64,000 nt of DNA from Bacillus sp. FJAT-42315. GTDB taxonomy: Bacteria > Bacillota > Bacilli > Bacillales > Domibacillaceae. The DNA is taken from the NCBI RefSeq assembly GCF_002797375.1, contig NZ_KZ454941.1:220118-284117 (forward strand). The letters run 5' to 3'. Under the pieces are notes generated by a model that was given only the letters and a program-made list of their open reading frames with translations, ran no database searches and had not been told where the DNA came from. The first letter of the stretch is position 1, and every line of letters begins with the position of its first letter. Of the stretch, positions 44,983 to 54,202 are shown one piece after another. The translations under genes were made by a program, and so were the position numbers.

Positions 44983-46398
44983 ATGGATTTAGTCATTATT
45001 TTGTTGGCATTAGGACTATTAATGTTTGTGGCTTATCGAGGGTTTTCTGTTATTTTATTTGCACCGATTTGCGCATTGTTAGCGGTGTTTTTGACAGATC
45101 CGAACTTTGTGCTTCCGTTTTTCTCTAATATTTTTATGGAGAAAATGGTCGGATTTATTAAACTTTACTTTCCTGTGTTTTTGTTAGGAGCGATTTTCGG
45201 TAAGGTGGTCGAAATGTCCGGAATTGCTGAGTCGATTGCGAAGACGATCGTTCAGTGGGTTGGGGCGAAGCAAGCGATGCTAGCGATTGTGCTGATGTGT
45301 GCGATTTTAACGTATAGCGGTGTTAGCTTGTTTGTTGTTGTTTTTGCCGTTTATCCGTTTGCTAAAAACTTATTTATGGAAGCAGACATTCCGAAAAGAT
45401 TAATTCCAGGAACGATTGCGCTTGGGGCGTTTACGTTTACGATGGATGCATTACCCGGTACACCACAAATTCAAAATGTCATTCCTACAACATTTTTTCA
45501 AACAAATATTTATGCTGCTCCTACTCTTGGGATTATTGGTGCGATCTTTGTTTTTATGATCGGGATGCTTTATCTTGAAAGTCGCCGTCGAAAAGCGGCA
45601 AGCGTAGGTGAAGGTTATTACGGAATTAATCATGAAGTGGTTGAAGAAGAAACGAATGATGGGATCTCAAAAGAAAAAGAATCGACTGCTAGAAGAGTAT
45701 TGGCATTTGTTCCACTCATTCTCGTGGCGGTGATGAATAAAGTATTTACAGACGCTTTGCCGAAATGGTATCCAAATGGCTTTGACTTTGCCGACATTGG
45801 GTTAGAGGCGTTCGGAAAAATAGAGCTGCCATCAGTTGTGGCGATTTGGTCCGTACAAATGGCATTAGTAACAGGGATTGTTGCGGCACTGTTATACAAT
45901 TGGAAGCGAGTTAAACTTAATTTTCAAGCGGGGATCAATGCGTCGATTGGAGGAGCTTTGCTGGCAGCGATGAATACGGGAGCTGAGTATGGTTTTGGCG
46001 GCGTGATTGCTTCTTTGCCAGGCTTTACGGTCATCAGTAAAGGGATTTCTGAAACGTTTACGAACCCGCTCGTCAATGGAGCGGTAACAACGACTGCTCT
46101 CGCAGGGGTCACCGGATCTGCTTCAGGCGGGATGGGGATTGCTTTGAGCGCAATGGCGGACAAGTATTTGGCTGCTATCAATGAGTTTAATATCCCACCA
46201 GAAGTGATGCATCGTGTCATTTCGATGGCCTCTGGCGGAATGGATACATTGCCGCACAATGGAGCGGTTATTACGTTACTAGCGGTGACGGGCTTAACAC
46301 ATCGCCAATCTTATCGTGATATTTTTGCAATCACCATTATTAAAACAGTAGCGGTTTTCTTTATTATTGCGATGTATAGCTTAACGGGATTAGTGTAA
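44983..46398 (+). CDS. GntP-family permease, probably 3-hydroxybutyrate importer
   Basis: A 471-residue permease with about twelve helices in the GntP/citrate-H+ arrangement. The motif GAFTFTMDALPGTPQIQNVIPTTFF (in two parts) and SGGMDTLPHNGAVITLL near the end are typical of the branch found next to 3-hydroxybutyrate dehydrogenase genes in bacilli. It is the first gene of a sigma-54-dependent two-gene operon, 13 bp ahead of the dehydrogenase. AAGGGGGTTGACG precedes the ATG. Substrate assignment rests on the operon partner. Confidence 0.85.
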   Translation: MDLVIILLALGLLMFVAYRGFSVILFAPICALLAVFLTDPNFVLPFFSNIFMEKMVGFIKLYFPVFLLGAIFGKVVEMSGIAESIAKTIVQWVGAKQAMLAIVLMCAILTYSGVSLFVVVFAVYPFAKNLFMEADIPKRLIPGTIALGAFTFTMDALPGTPQIQNVIPTTFFQTNIYAAPTLGIIGAIFVFMIGMLYLESRRRKAASVGEGYYGINHEVVEEETNDGISKEKESTARRVLAFVPLILVAVMNKVFTDALPKWYPNGFDFADIGLEAFGKIELPSVVAIWSVQMALVTGIVAALLYNWKRVKLNFQAGINASIGGALLAAMNTGAEYGFGGVIASLPGFTVISKGISETFTNPLVNGAVTTTALAGVTGSASGGMGIALSAMADKYLAAINEFNIPPEVMHRVISMASGGMDTLPHNGAVITLLAVTGLTHRQSYRDIFAITIIKTVAVFFIIAMYSLTGLV

Positions 46399-46411
46399 AG
46401 GGGGAAGAAAA

Positions 46412-47188
46412 ATGTTAACAGGACAAGTAGCTTTAGTGACAGGTTCAGCGAGCGGAATTGGTTTAGAAGTGGCTCGTTCTTTTGCGAAAGAAGGGGCAAA
46501 AGTGATCATTGCTGATTTAAAGGAAGAGGCGGCTAAAACAGCGGCGGAGCAATTGACAGCACAGGGGTTTGACGTAGCAGCGGTTGCTTGCGATGTGACG
46601 AATGAACAGCAAGTACAGGATTGTCTTCAATTTGCGGTTGATCAATTTGGAACGGTCGATATTTTAGTGAATAATGCAGGGTTACAGCATGTTGCACCGC
46701 TTGAACAATTTTCAACAGAGAAATTTGAGCTGTTGATCAAAGTGATGCTGACCGCACCTTTTGTTTTTATCAAGCACGCCTTGCCGATTATGAAGAAAAA
46801 TGGCTCGGGTCGAATTATTAATATGGCGTCTATTAATGGTCTTGTGGGCTTTGCTGGGAAAGCAGCTTATAACAGTGCTAAGCATGGCGTCATTGGCTTA
46901 ACGAAAGTCGCTGCGCTAGAAACGGCTGCTCACGGCATAACAGTCAATGCTCTCTGTCCAGGGTATGTGGACACACCGCTTGTGCGCGGTCAACTGGAGG
47001 ATTTAGCGAAAACGAGAAATGTACCATTAGAAAATGTATTAGAGGAAGTCATTTATCCGCTCGTTCCACAAAAGCGTTTGCTAGGTGTGGAGGAAATCGC
47101 TGATTATGCTATTTTCCTAGCTAGTGAGAAAGCAAAGGGAGTGACCGGTCAAGCGGTGGTTCTCGATGGAGGATATACAGTACAATAG
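46412..47188 (+). CDS. 3-hydroxybutyrate dehydrogenase (SDR family)
   Basis: A 258-residue short-chain dehydrogenase oxidising 3-hydroxybutyrate to acetoacetate with NAD+. GSASGIG (11-17) is the cofactor loop and Ser140, Tyr153 and Lys157 (YNSAK) the catalytic set. The C-terminal QKRLLGVEEIADYAIFLAS and overall pattern are those of PHB-cycle dehydrogenases. It lies between the GntP permease and the sigma-54 activator. GGGGGAAG precedes the ATG. Confidence 0.92.
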   Translation: MLTGQVALVTGSASGIGLEVARSFAKEGAKVIIADLKEEAAKTAAEQLTAQGFDVAAVACDVTNEQQVQDCLQFAVDQFGTVDILVNNAGLQHVAPLEQFSTEKFELLIKVMLTAPFVFIKHALPIMKKNGSGRIINMASINGLVGFAGKAAYNSAKHGVIGLTKVAALETAAHGITVNALCPGYVDTPLVRGQLEDLAKTRNVPLENVLEEVIYPLVPQKRLLGVEEIADYAIFLASEKAKGVTGQAVVLDGGYTVQ

Positions 47189-47198
47189 AAAATAACAG

Positions 47199-47233
47199 CC
47201 TTTCAAGTGATTCACTGCTTGAAAGGTTTTTTT
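47199..47233 (+). terminator. Terminator after the hydroxybutyrate operon
   Basis: Stem CCTTTCAAG / CTTGAAAGG with a 10-nt loop and seven T. It separates the operon from the activator gene. Confidence 0.88.
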
Positions 47234-47245
47234 ATCCCAATTTTT

Positions 47246-47265
47246 GTTACTATAATAGTAGTAAC
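47246..47265 (+). promoter_or_regulatory. Palindrome over the -10 of the activator gene
   Basis: GTTACTA-TAATAG-TAGTAAC with TATAAT (47251-47256) inside it. A dimer bound here would occlude the promoter of the sigma-54 activator gene, so that gene is probably repressed by itself or by another protein. The regulator is unknown. Confidence 0.5.
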
Positions 47266-47292
47266 GAAAAGGGAAGGACGGGGATTGTAGGT

Positions 47293-48678
47293 ATGAAGGG
47301 GCTAGTCAGTGAGTTGCCGTATGAATGGCTGGAGGAAATCATTAATATCGCCACGGAATGGGTAGTAGTAGTTGATCGGCGTGGCATCATTATTTATATT
47401 AATGCAGCTTATTGCGACTATCTTGGAACAACCGTCTCGGAAGCAATAGGGAAAGATGTGCGTGATGTCATTGAAAATACGAGAATGCACCTGATCGTCC
47501 AGACGTCACAGCCGGAAATCGCTTCGATTCATCCGATTAAAGGAAATGAAATGATTGCCAACCGCTATCCTTTATACGTTAACGGAGAACTAGTTGGAGC
47601 TGTCGGTACCGTCATGTTTCGCAATTCTGAGGATTGGATGGCATATTCGGACAAAGTTCAACCCTTTCTCGAGGAACTGAAATATTATAAAAAGAAATTT
47701 GAAAAAGAGTTAAAAAGCAAGTATAGCTTTGCTGACTTAATCGGCGAGAATCCCCAGTTTAAAGAAGCAAAAAAGTTAGCCCAGCGTGTGGCAGGAAGTC
47801 AATCATCCGTACTATTGATGGGACCCTCTGGGACAGGAAAGGAATTATTTGCTCATGCGATTCACGGAAAGAGCCAGCGAGCGCCCTTTCCATTTGTGCG
47901 AGTGAATTCGGCGGCGATCCCTGAGCCATTGTTAGAATCAGAACTGTTCGGCTATGAGGACGGAGCTTTTACTGGGGCAACGAAAGGGGGGAAAAAAGGA
48001 AAGTTCGAGCTTGCTCACCGTGGAACAATCTTTCTGGATGAAGTAGGAGATATGCTACTACCGATGCAAGGCAAGCTGCTTCGCGTGCTACAGGAAAAAG
48101 AGATTGAGAGAATCGGTGGGCAAAGACCAGTTCCGATTGATGTTCGCGTTATCGCTGCTACTCATCGCAATTTAGAAGAGATGGTGCACAAGGGAGAGTT
48201 TCGCGAAGATTTATATTATCGACTCAACGTCATGAAAATTGATATTCCTTCTTTACGAGAGCGCCAAGAGGATTTGCTCGCCATTGCTCACGTGTTATTA
48301 AAGAAGTTAGCAAAAACATTTAGTCGCGAGCAACTGACGATCTCTTTAGAAGTGATGAATCGTTTGTTGCTCCATTCGTGGCCGGGCAACATTAGAGAAT
48401 TAGAAAATGTATTAGAGCGGGCTGTTAATGTCTTAGATGGCAAGGTCATTCAATTGCATCATTTACCTCTTTATTTGCAGGAAGAACCCGCTATCACGAA
48501 ATTACCTGAACGAGAAGAGCAAGCAGTGCTTCCATTAAAACAAACGTTAGCTCAAGCGGAGAAATCTGCTTTAGGACTGGCATTGAAGAAGACAGGAAAT
48601 AATAAAATAGAGGCAGCTAAGTTATTAGGCATTAGCAAAACGAGCTTGTATGATAAATGTAACTTATATGGTTTATAA
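47293..48678 (+). CDS. PAS-domain sigma-54 activator of hydroxybutyrate use (HbcR-like)
   Basis: A 461-residue enhancer-binding protein: PAS domain (about 10-115), AAA+ domain (about 150-385) with Walker A GPSGTGKE, intact GAFTGA in SELFGYEDGAFTGA and Walker B FLDEVGD, then a FIS-type helix-turn-helix ending GNNKIEAAKLLGISKTSLYDK. It directly follows the hydroxybutyrate operon, whose promoter is sigma-54 type. A regulator called HbcR with this role is described in the Bacillus cereus group; orthology here is inferred from position. The start used (47293) has GGGGATTGTAGGT before it. Confidence 0.9.
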   Translation: MKGLVSELPYEWLEEIINIATEWVVVVDRRGIIIYINAAYCDYLGTTVSEAIGKDVRDVIENTRMHLIVQTSQPEIASIHPIKGNEMIANRYPLYVNGELVGAVGTVMFRNSEDWMAYSDKVQPFLEELKYYKKKFEKELKSKYSFADLIGENPQFKEAKKLAQRVAGSQSSVLLMGPSGTGKELFAHAIHGKSQRAPFPFVRVNSAAIPEPLLESELFGYEDGAFTGATKGGKKGKFELAHRGTIFLDEVGDMLLPMQGKLLRVLQEKEIERIGGQRPVPIDVRVIAATHRNLEEMVHKGEFREDLYYRLNVMKIDIPSLRERQEDLLAIAHVLLKKLAKTFSREQLTISLEVMNRLLLHSWPGNIRELENVLERAVNVLDGKVIQLHHLPLYLQEEPAITKLPEREEQAVLPLKQTLAQAEKSALGLALKKTGNNKIEAAKLLGISKTSLYDKCNLYGL

Positions 48679-48718
48679 GGATGTTGGTGTCAGAAAATTA
48701 TTTTCATTCTGTTTTTCT

Positions 48719-48744
48719 TACGGTATAATGGATAATTAATTATC
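48719..48744 (+). promoter_or_regulatory. Promoter and start-site palindrome of purU
   Basis: A perfect -10 TATAAT at 48724-48729 is followed at once by GATAATTAATTATC (48731-48744), an uninterrupted 14-bp palindrome at the expected transcription start. It may be an operator or a short hairpin at the mRNA end. Confidence 0.5.
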
Positions 48745-48765
48745 GTAAAAAGGTAGGTTCAAACT

Positions 48766-49668
48766 ATGAAAACGAACGTGCAGACAAAACCTTTACTTCA
48801 AGAGGAGAAGCTAGGTAGTCGCGGAAGATTGCTAGTCAAATGTCCGGATCGTCCGGGAATTGTCGCGGCTATTTCTAAATTTTTATTTGAACATGAAGCC
48901 AATATTATTGAGTCTAATCAATATTCTAATAATCCCGAAGGCGGCACCTTTTTCATTCGAATTGAGTTCGATCGCCCGAATTTAGCAGAGAATGCTGGTC
49001 AAATGGAGAAAGATTTTGAGACGCTAGCATCTGAGTTTGCTATGGAGTATCAATTTACGTATGCTGAGGAACGAAAAAAGATGGCGATCTTCGCTTCTAA
49101 AGAACCTCATTGCTTACTTGAGCTGCTTTGGGAGTGGCAAAGTGGTGATCTTCCAACCGATATTGCTCTTGTTATTAGTAACCACGAGAGTACGAGAGAG
49201 ATGGTAGAATCGCTTGGCATTCCATTTTATTATATCCCAGCCAATAAGGACATTCGCCAGCAAGTAGAACAGCAACAAATTCAATTGTTGAAAGAACATC
49301 AAGTCGATGTCATCGTCTTGGCACGTTATATGCAAATTTTAACAGAGGATTTCGTCAGCCATTTTCCGAATCAAATTATTAATATCCATCACTCTTTCCT
49401 TCCTGCCTTCATCGGTGCGAGACCGTATGAGCGAGCATATGAACGCGGAGTGAAGCTAATTGGAGCCACGTCGCATTATGTGACGAATGATTTGGATGAA
49501 GGTCCGATTATTGAACAGGATATTGAGCGGGTGAACCATCGTGACGATGTAGCTGGTTTGAAGAAAATTGGTCAGTCGATTGAACGTCGTGTCCTAGCGC
49601 GTGCAGTTAAATGGCATTTAGAAGATCGTGTGATTGTACACGGAAATAAAACAATTGTCTTTCATTAA
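48766..49668 (+). CDS. purU: Formyltetrahydrofolate deformylase
   Basis: A 300-residue enzyme that hydrolyses 10-formyl-THF to formate and THF, balancing one-carbon units. An ACT domain (about 18-95, CPDRPGIVAAISKFLFEH) is followed by a formyltransferase fold with the catalytic triad region NIHHSFLPAF and SHYVTNDLDEGPIIEQD. About 15 residues longer at the N-terminus than E. coli PurU, as in other bacilli. AAAGGTAGG precedes the ATG. Single-gene unit. Confidence 0.95.
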   Translation: MKTNVQTKPLLQEEKLGSRGRLLVKCPDRPGIVAAISKFLFEHEANIIESNQYSNNPEGGTFFIRIEFDRPNLAENAGQMEKDFETLASEFAMEYQFTYAEERKKMAIFASKEPHCLLELLWEWQSGDLPTDIALVISNHESTREMVESLGIPFYYIPANKDIRQQVEQQQIQLLKEHQVDVIVLARYMQILTEDFVSHFPNQIINIHHSFLPAFIGARPYERAYERGVKLIGATSHYVTNDLDEGPIIEQDIERVNHRDDVAGLKKIGQSIERRVLARAVKWHLEDRVIVHGNKTIVFH

Positions 49669-49678
49669 TTAGCATAGA

Positions 49679-49727
49679 GCTACCCTTAAAGAACTTATAA
49701 AAAGGTTGAAAAAGGGTGGCTTTTTTT
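49679..49727 (+). terminator. Terminator after purU
   Basis: Stem GCTACCCTT / AAGGGTGGC (one G-T pair) with a long loop and seven T. Confidence 0.75.
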
Positions 49728-49789
49728 GTTATAGTAATAGATAAATTTTCAGAATAGTTTTTCGAAAGTTGAGAGGAGCAGAGATAGAG

Positions 49790-50953
49790 ATGAGTAAAGT
49801 ACAGTTAGAAGAGGGATATTTTGGACAGTTTGGTGGAAGCTTTGTGCCGCCTGAGATGAAAGAGGCATTGAATTATATTGCCGAGCAATTTCATAAGTAT
49901 AAAGATGATCCAGAGTTTGTCGAGGAATTTAAATATTATTTAAAAGAATACGTTGGTCGTGAAAATCCGCTGACATATGCTAGTCAGTTAACAGAGCAGT
50001 TAGGTGGAGCGAAAATCTATTTAAAGCGGGAAGATTTAAACCATACGGGGTCACATAAGATCAATAACGTCATGGGACAAATTTTGCTAGCGAAAAAGAT
50101 GGGAGCGAAGCGGGTCATCGCTGAAACAGGTGCGGGGCAGCACGGCGTAGCAACTGCGACTGTTTGTGCCATGTTTGGTATGGAATGTGTCATTTATATG
50201 GGTGCTGAGGATATCCGCCGTCAAGCATTGAATGTATTCCGGATGGAGTTGTTAGGAGCGAAAGTCGTTTCTGTTGAAAAGGGGCAAGGTCGTTTAAAGG
50301 ACGCTGTAGACGAAGCGTTGAATGATCTTATCGCTAATTATAAAAACACCTTTTACCTGTTAGGCTCTGCAGTTGGCCCTCACCCGTATCCAACGATGGT
50401 GAAGCATTTCCATTCGATTATTAGCGAGGAGTCGAAGCGACAAATCCTTGAAAAAGAAGGGCGCTTGCCGGATGCGGTCATCGCTTGTGTCGGTGGTGGA
50501 AGCAATGCGATTGGAGCGTTCGCTCATTACTTAGAAGAGCCATCTGTTCGCCTCATTGGGGTGGAGCCAGATCAAGCAGCTTCTTTAACGAAAGGAAAGC
50601 CAGCTGTCTTGCACGGCTTCAAATGCCTCGTGTTAATGGATGAGGAGGGCAATCCCCAGCCGACCTATTCGATTGCAGCTGGGCTTGATTATCCAGGTGT
50701 TGGTCCAGAGCACAGTGAATTAAAAGAGTCGGGTCGCGCTGAGTATTATATGGTAACTAATCAGGAAGTGTTGGATGCCTTCCAAACGCTGTCGCGGACG
50801 GAAGGGATCATCCCAGCTCTTGAAAGCTCTCATGCTGTCGCTCATGCGATCAAAATGGCTCCAGAGATGAAGCAGGATCAAATTATTATTGTTAACATTT
50901 CTGGACGTGGTGATAAAGACGTTCAGCAAGTATTTGAAATGATGAAGAAATAA
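49790..50953 (+). CDS. trpB: Tryptophan synthase beta chain, solitary
   Basis: A 387-residue pyridoxal-phosphate enzyme that joins indole and serine. Lys90 in HTGSHKINN is the Schiff-base lysine; [22 protein letters not shown] and the phosphate-binding glycines are intact, so it should be active. It has the length of normal TrpB1. No trpA or other trp gene is near, and strong terminators lie on both sides. A solitary TrpB can salvage free indole or act as a back-up. The ATG at 49790 has GAGAGGAG upstream; an in-frame TTG at 49769 is possible. Confidence 0.93.
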   Translation: MSKVQLEEGYFGQFGGSFVPPEMKEALNYIAEQFHKYKDDPEFVEEFKYYLKEYVGRENPLTYASQLTEQLGGAKIYLKREDLNHTGSHKINNVMGQILLAKKMGAKRVIAETGAGQHGVATATVCAMFGMECVIYMGAEDIRRQALNVFRMELLGAKVVSVEKGQGRLKDAVDEALNDLIANYKNTFYLLGSAVGPHPYPTMVKHFHSIISEESKRQILEKEGRLPDAVIACVGGGSNAIGAFAHYLEEPSVRLIGVEPDQAASLTKGKPAVLHGFKCLVLMDEEGNPQPTYSIAAGLDYPGVGPEHSELKESGRAEYYMVTNQEVLDAFQTLSRTEGIIPALESSHAVAHAIKMAPEMKQDQIIIVNISGRGDKDVQQVFEMMKK

Positions 50954-50955
50954 TC

Positions 50956-50998
50956 AAAAGCCGAGATTCAAGGTTATCGTTGAATCTCGGCTTTTTTT
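50956..50998 (+). terminator. Terminator after trpB
   Basis: Perfect 16-bp stem (AAAAGCCGAGATTCAA and complement) with an 8-nt loop and eight T. Confidence 0.93.
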
Positions 50999-51072
50999 CG
51001 TAAAATTTCAGGATGTTTTTATTTTATGATCTATTTATGATATCTTATTTTAATACCAAGTCATAATTTTGA

Positions 51073-51102
51073 TTGACAAGGGTGAAAATCGAGTGGTAGG
51101 AT
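51073..51102 (+). promoter_or_regulatory. Promoter of the desaturase gene
   Basis: Perfect -35 TTGACA at 51073-51078 and TAGGAT at 51097-51102 with 18-bp spacing. It leaves a leader of about 60 bp before the GTG start. Confidence 0.6.
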
Positions 51103-51170
51103 AGGGTTTATAATTTTGAGTTTTCGGACAATATTGAAGAAGAACAAAAAATTGAAATGAGGGACGTTTA

Positions 51171-52262
51171 GTGAAAGAGCTTCAATCATTTGGTTGGTAT
51201 GCTGCCCGAGTTGCGCCGCATCTTCCCAAAAAAGCGTTTAAGCCCGCTCCCGAAAGACTATGGGCCGGTTTAGTTCATTTATTGATTGTCATTGCAGGAA
51301 TATTGACGATTAGTTTGACTGATTTGAATGTATGGTTTTATGTACCGATTGCTGTGATCTTAGGCTCTTCTTTTGCTTCAATGGGCCTACTTGGTCATGA
51401 GATTTTACACGGAACCGTTGTTAGAAAAGCATGGATACGTGATTTAACAGGAGGAATCGCCTTTTTTCCGTTAAGTACAGGACCACGTCTATGGAGAAAG
51501 TGGCATAATATGACGCATCATATCCACACGCAAGATGAAGAGAAGGACCCGGATGCATGGCCGACGATTGAACAGTTTGCCAAAAGTCCATTATTAAAGG
51601 GTATATACAAACTTCCAACTTCACTTCGCGGGTTTTTAGGTATGGCGTTTTTAGCGATTACGTTTACGTTTCATTCGCTCCGAATGTTTAAACGGTTTAT
51701 TTTAGAGTTTAAGCCAAATAAACGCGTGTCTGTTTGGTTGCAGCTGCTTTTGCCATGGGCGACATGGATTGGGCTTCTATTCCTAATCGGCCCGTTAAAA
51801 TGGCTGTTTGCGTTTGTTATTCCGTTGTTAATCGGTAATTTTATTGTCATGGCTTACATTGCGACGAATCATCGCTTAAATCCGATGACGCCGGTGAATG
51901 ATCCGCTCGCTAACAGTTTAAGCGTTACCGTTCCAAAGTGGGTGGACATGCTTCATTTCAACTTTTCTTATCATACAGAGCATCACTTATTTCCTGGAAT
52001 GAGCTCTAAATATTATCCGCTCGTGAAAGCCGAACTGAAAAAACGTTGGCCGGAGCGCTATCATGAAATGCCGATGGCGCAGGCGTTAGCTGCTCTTTAC
52101 AAAACACCGCGTATATACAGTAACCAGACCGAGCTAGTCGATCCATTTCCAGGCACAAAATTTGGGACGCTTGGACATGGATTAGAGCCTTCCAATATTC
52201 AACAAAAAGTAACATCAGAAAAGACAACAAAAGAGAAGTCGAGCGATTCCGTTAGTCGTTAA
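51171..52262 (+). CDS. Membrane fatty-acid desaturase
   Basis: A 363-residue integral membrane di-iron desaturase. The three histidine boxes are HEILHG (near 75), HNMTHH (near 110) and HTEHHLFPG (near 263), in the order of acyl-lipid desaturases such as the Bacillus Des protein; four membrane helices lie between. It would introduce a double bond into membrane lipids on cooling. No DesK/DesR pair is adjacent. The GTG start has GAGGG 6 bases before it. The tail is Lys/Ser-rich and disordered. Confidence 0.9.
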   Translation: MKELQSFGWYAARVAPHLPKKAFKPAPERLWAGLVHLLIVIAGILTISLTDLNVWFYVPIAVILGSSFASMGLLGHEILHGTVVRKAWIRDLTGGIAFFPLSTGPRLWRKWHNMTHHIHTQDEEKDPDAWPTIEQFAKSPLLKGIYKLPTSLRGFLGMAFLAITFTFHSLRMFKRFILEFKPNKRVSVWLQLLLPWATWIGLLFLIGPLKWLFAFVIPLLIGNFIVMAYIATNHRLNPMTPVNDPLANSLSVTVPKWVDMLHFNFSYHTEHHLFPGMSSKYYPLVKAELKKRWPERYHEMPMAQALAALYKTPRIYSNQTELVDPFPGTKFGTLGHGLEPSNIQQKVTSEKTTKEKSSDSVSR

Positions 52263-52267
52263 ACAAG

Positions 52268-52306
52268 AAAGAAGAGGGTTGCTATTTATAAGCAACCCTC
52301 TTCTTT
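52268..52306 (+). terminator. Terminator after the desaturase gene
   Basis: Perfect 16-bp stem AAAGAAGAGGGTTGCT and complement with a 7-nt loop. Confidence 0.93.
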
Positions 52307-52332
52307 GACAGTATTGGGAGTGTATTATTTAT

Positions 52333-52500
52333 CCCGCATTAACGGGCTGTAAGATCCCCACCTTAACAGAGCAAAAGAAACGCAGGCGTATAGGTGGGGA
52401 TCAACAGCCCATAAACGCCCGATTGGTTCAACTAACAATCAGTGGGGGATGAACAGAACCCCCACTGATTGAAGTTTCACTTTATATTAACGCCCGGCAG
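52333..52500. other. Palindrome-rich element: IS605-type remnant or structured RNA
   Basis: In a 325-bp gap without genes (52263-52587). A long hairpin pairs GGGCTGT-AA-GATCCCCACCT (52344-52363) with AGGTGGGGATC-A-ACAGCCC (52392-52410). A second, perfect 12-bp hairpin AATCAGTGGGGG / CCCCCACTGATT spans 52437-52470. The segment begins CATTAACGGGC and ends TATTAACGCCC, so a short repeated ATTAACG bounds it. Such paired GC-rich hairpins without coding capacity resemble ends of IS200/IS605 elements and their non-autonomous derivatives. An expressed structured RNA is the alternative. Confidence 0.45.
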
Positions 52501-52565
52501 TTTAGACAAAAGCGCATTTTTGAGATTGGAAGTCTGGGGTTAGTCTTCACAAAGGTGTCTAAACT
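52499..52565. repeat. Inverted repeat AGTTTAGACA / TGTCTAAACT
   Basis: Two perfect 10-bp arms at 52499-52508 and 52556-52565 with 47 bases between, 22 bp beyond the end of the CoA-transferase gene. The loop is too long for a standard terminator. It may be the ends of another small element or part of the 3' region of the minus-strand transcript. Confidence 0.5.
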
Positions 52566-52587
52566 ACCTTGCAGACGTTATCAAAGG

Positions 52588-54111
52588 TTATGATTTAGTT
52601 GCAGCAAATTCTTCTTTTAGCATCGTGCCATTTTCAGCAAAATTTGTATGCCAAGAAAATGCTTTTTCTAATACATGTGGTGTGTGACCACCGCGTTTTA
52701 GTGCTTCATCAAAATAAGCAGAGATTTGCTTTTTATACATTGGATGAACGCAGTTATTAATGATGACGCGAGCGCGTTCCACCGGTGCAAGACCACGTAA
52801 ATCAGCGTAGCCTTGTTCTGTGACAAGGACATCGACATCATGCTCTGTATGGTCGACATGAGAGACGAACGGCACAATGCTTGAAATCTTGCCATCCTTT
52901 GCAATTGATTTAGTGACAAAGATCGCTAAACGGCAATTGCGAGCGAAATCTCCAGAACCGCCGATCCCATTCATCATTTTCGTGCCACCAACATGAGTTG
53001 AGTTAATATTTCCATAAATATCTGCTTCTAGAGCTGTATTGATAGAAATTAGGCCGAGTCGACGAATGATTTCAGGGTGATTAGAAATCTCTTGTGGACG
53101 CAACATAAGTTGGTCACTGTATTTTTCCATATTCGCAAACACTTGCTTCATTTTTTCTTCGGATAATGTGATGGAACATCCAGAAGCAAATCGAACTTTG
53201 CCGTTATCTAATAAATCAAATACTGCATCCTGTAATACTTCAGAATACACTTCCAGGTCTTCAAATTCCGAATCCAATAATCCGTGGAGAACAGCGTTGG
53301 CAACTGTGCCAATTCCTGATTGTAATGGAGCCAGTTTATTCGTTAAACGGCCAGCTTTAATTTCTTCACGAAGGAAGGTAATTAAATGGTTAGCCATTGT
53401 TGCTGTATCTTCATCTGGAGGAGTGATCGTTGAAGGAGAATCTAAGTCGTCCGTTAACACGATTCCTCTAATTTTATTCATGTCTACATAAATGCCTTTC
53501 GTACCGATTCTGGCATCTACAGAAGTTAATGGAATCGGCAAGCGTTTACCTTGTTCACCCACTTCGTAAATGTCATGTAGACCTTCAAGAGCTAATGGTT
53601 GAGCCACGTTCAATTCAATAATGATATTTTCTGCTTTCTCTAAGAAAATGGAAGAGTTTCCGACAGATGTTGTTGGGATAATCGCTCCATCCTCTGTGAT
53701 AGCTACCGCTTCGACAATAGCGAAATCAATGGGGTTTAGTACATCAGCTCGCACCATCTCAGCGACATGAGATAAATGTTGATCTGTGAAGTACATTTCT
53801 CCTTGATTGATCTTCTTGCGCATCGCTGGGTCTGCTTGGAACGGTAAGCGTTTATTGACGATCCCCGCTTCCGCCATTAATTTATCGATATCAAACCCAA
53901 GTGAAGCTCCGGTATATACATCAACTTTAAATGGTTCATCTTTAGAACGATCTACTAACGCCATTGGGACAGCTTTCGCATCGCCAGCGCGTGTAAAACC
54001 ACTTAATCCAAGAGTCATTCCGTCCTTAATCCAAGAGGCAGCCTCATCGGCAGATACAATTAACGATTGCAATTGTGCATTGCGCAAACGTTCTGTGATT
54101 CGAGAATTCAC
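52588..54111 (-). CDS. Succinyl-CoA:acetate CoA-transferase family protein
   Basis: A 507-residue class I CoA-transferase of the AarC/Cat1/ScpC type, moving CoA between succinyl-CoA and acetate or similar acids. TGASLGFDIDKLM near the start, GIGTVANAVLHGL, the catalytic-glutamate region EVYSEVLQD and GGSGDFARNCRLAIF are typical. Length is the family norm. Start is GTG at 54111 behind GAGAGGG. The neighbouring LytTR regulator gene and the paired sites between them point to dedicated control, perhaps by acetate or another overflow acid. Confidence 0.9.
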   Translation of the reverse strand: MNSRITERLRNAQLQSLIVSADEAASWIKDGMTLGLSGFTRAGDAKAVPMALVDRSKDEPFKVDVYTGASLGFDIDKLMAEAGIVNKRLPFQADPAMRKKINQGEMYFTDQHLSHVAEMVRADVLNPIDFAIVEAVAITEDGAIIPTTSVGNSSIFLEKAENIIIELNVAQPLALEGLHDIYEVGEQGKRLPIPLTSVDARIGTKGIYVDMNKIRGIVLTDDLDSPSTITPPDEDTATMANHLITFLREEIKAGRLTNKLAPLQSGIGTVANAVLHGLLDSEFEDLEVYSEVLQDAVFDLLDNGKVRFASGCSITLSEEKMKQVFANMEKYSDQLMLRPQEISNHPEIIRRLGLISINTALEADIYGNINSTHVGGTKMMNGIGGSGDFARNCRLAIFVTKSIAKDGKISSIVPFVSHVDHTEHDVDVLVTEQGYADLRGLAPVERARVIINNCVHPMYKKQISAYFDEALKRGGHTPHVLEKAFSWHTNFAENGTMLKEEFAATKS

Positions 54112-54202
54112 AAATAATCCCTCTCTTTACTTTTTTAAATATTCTATCAACTTTTCGGTGCTTGCTCATCCGTTTTTGCATGAAAAGCCTTTAATTTGCA
54201 CC

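Noticed and set aside
48679..48765. Riboswitch upstream of purU
   Set aside because: The leader is only about 35 bases after the -10, too short for a known folate or purine switch; just a palindrome is seen.
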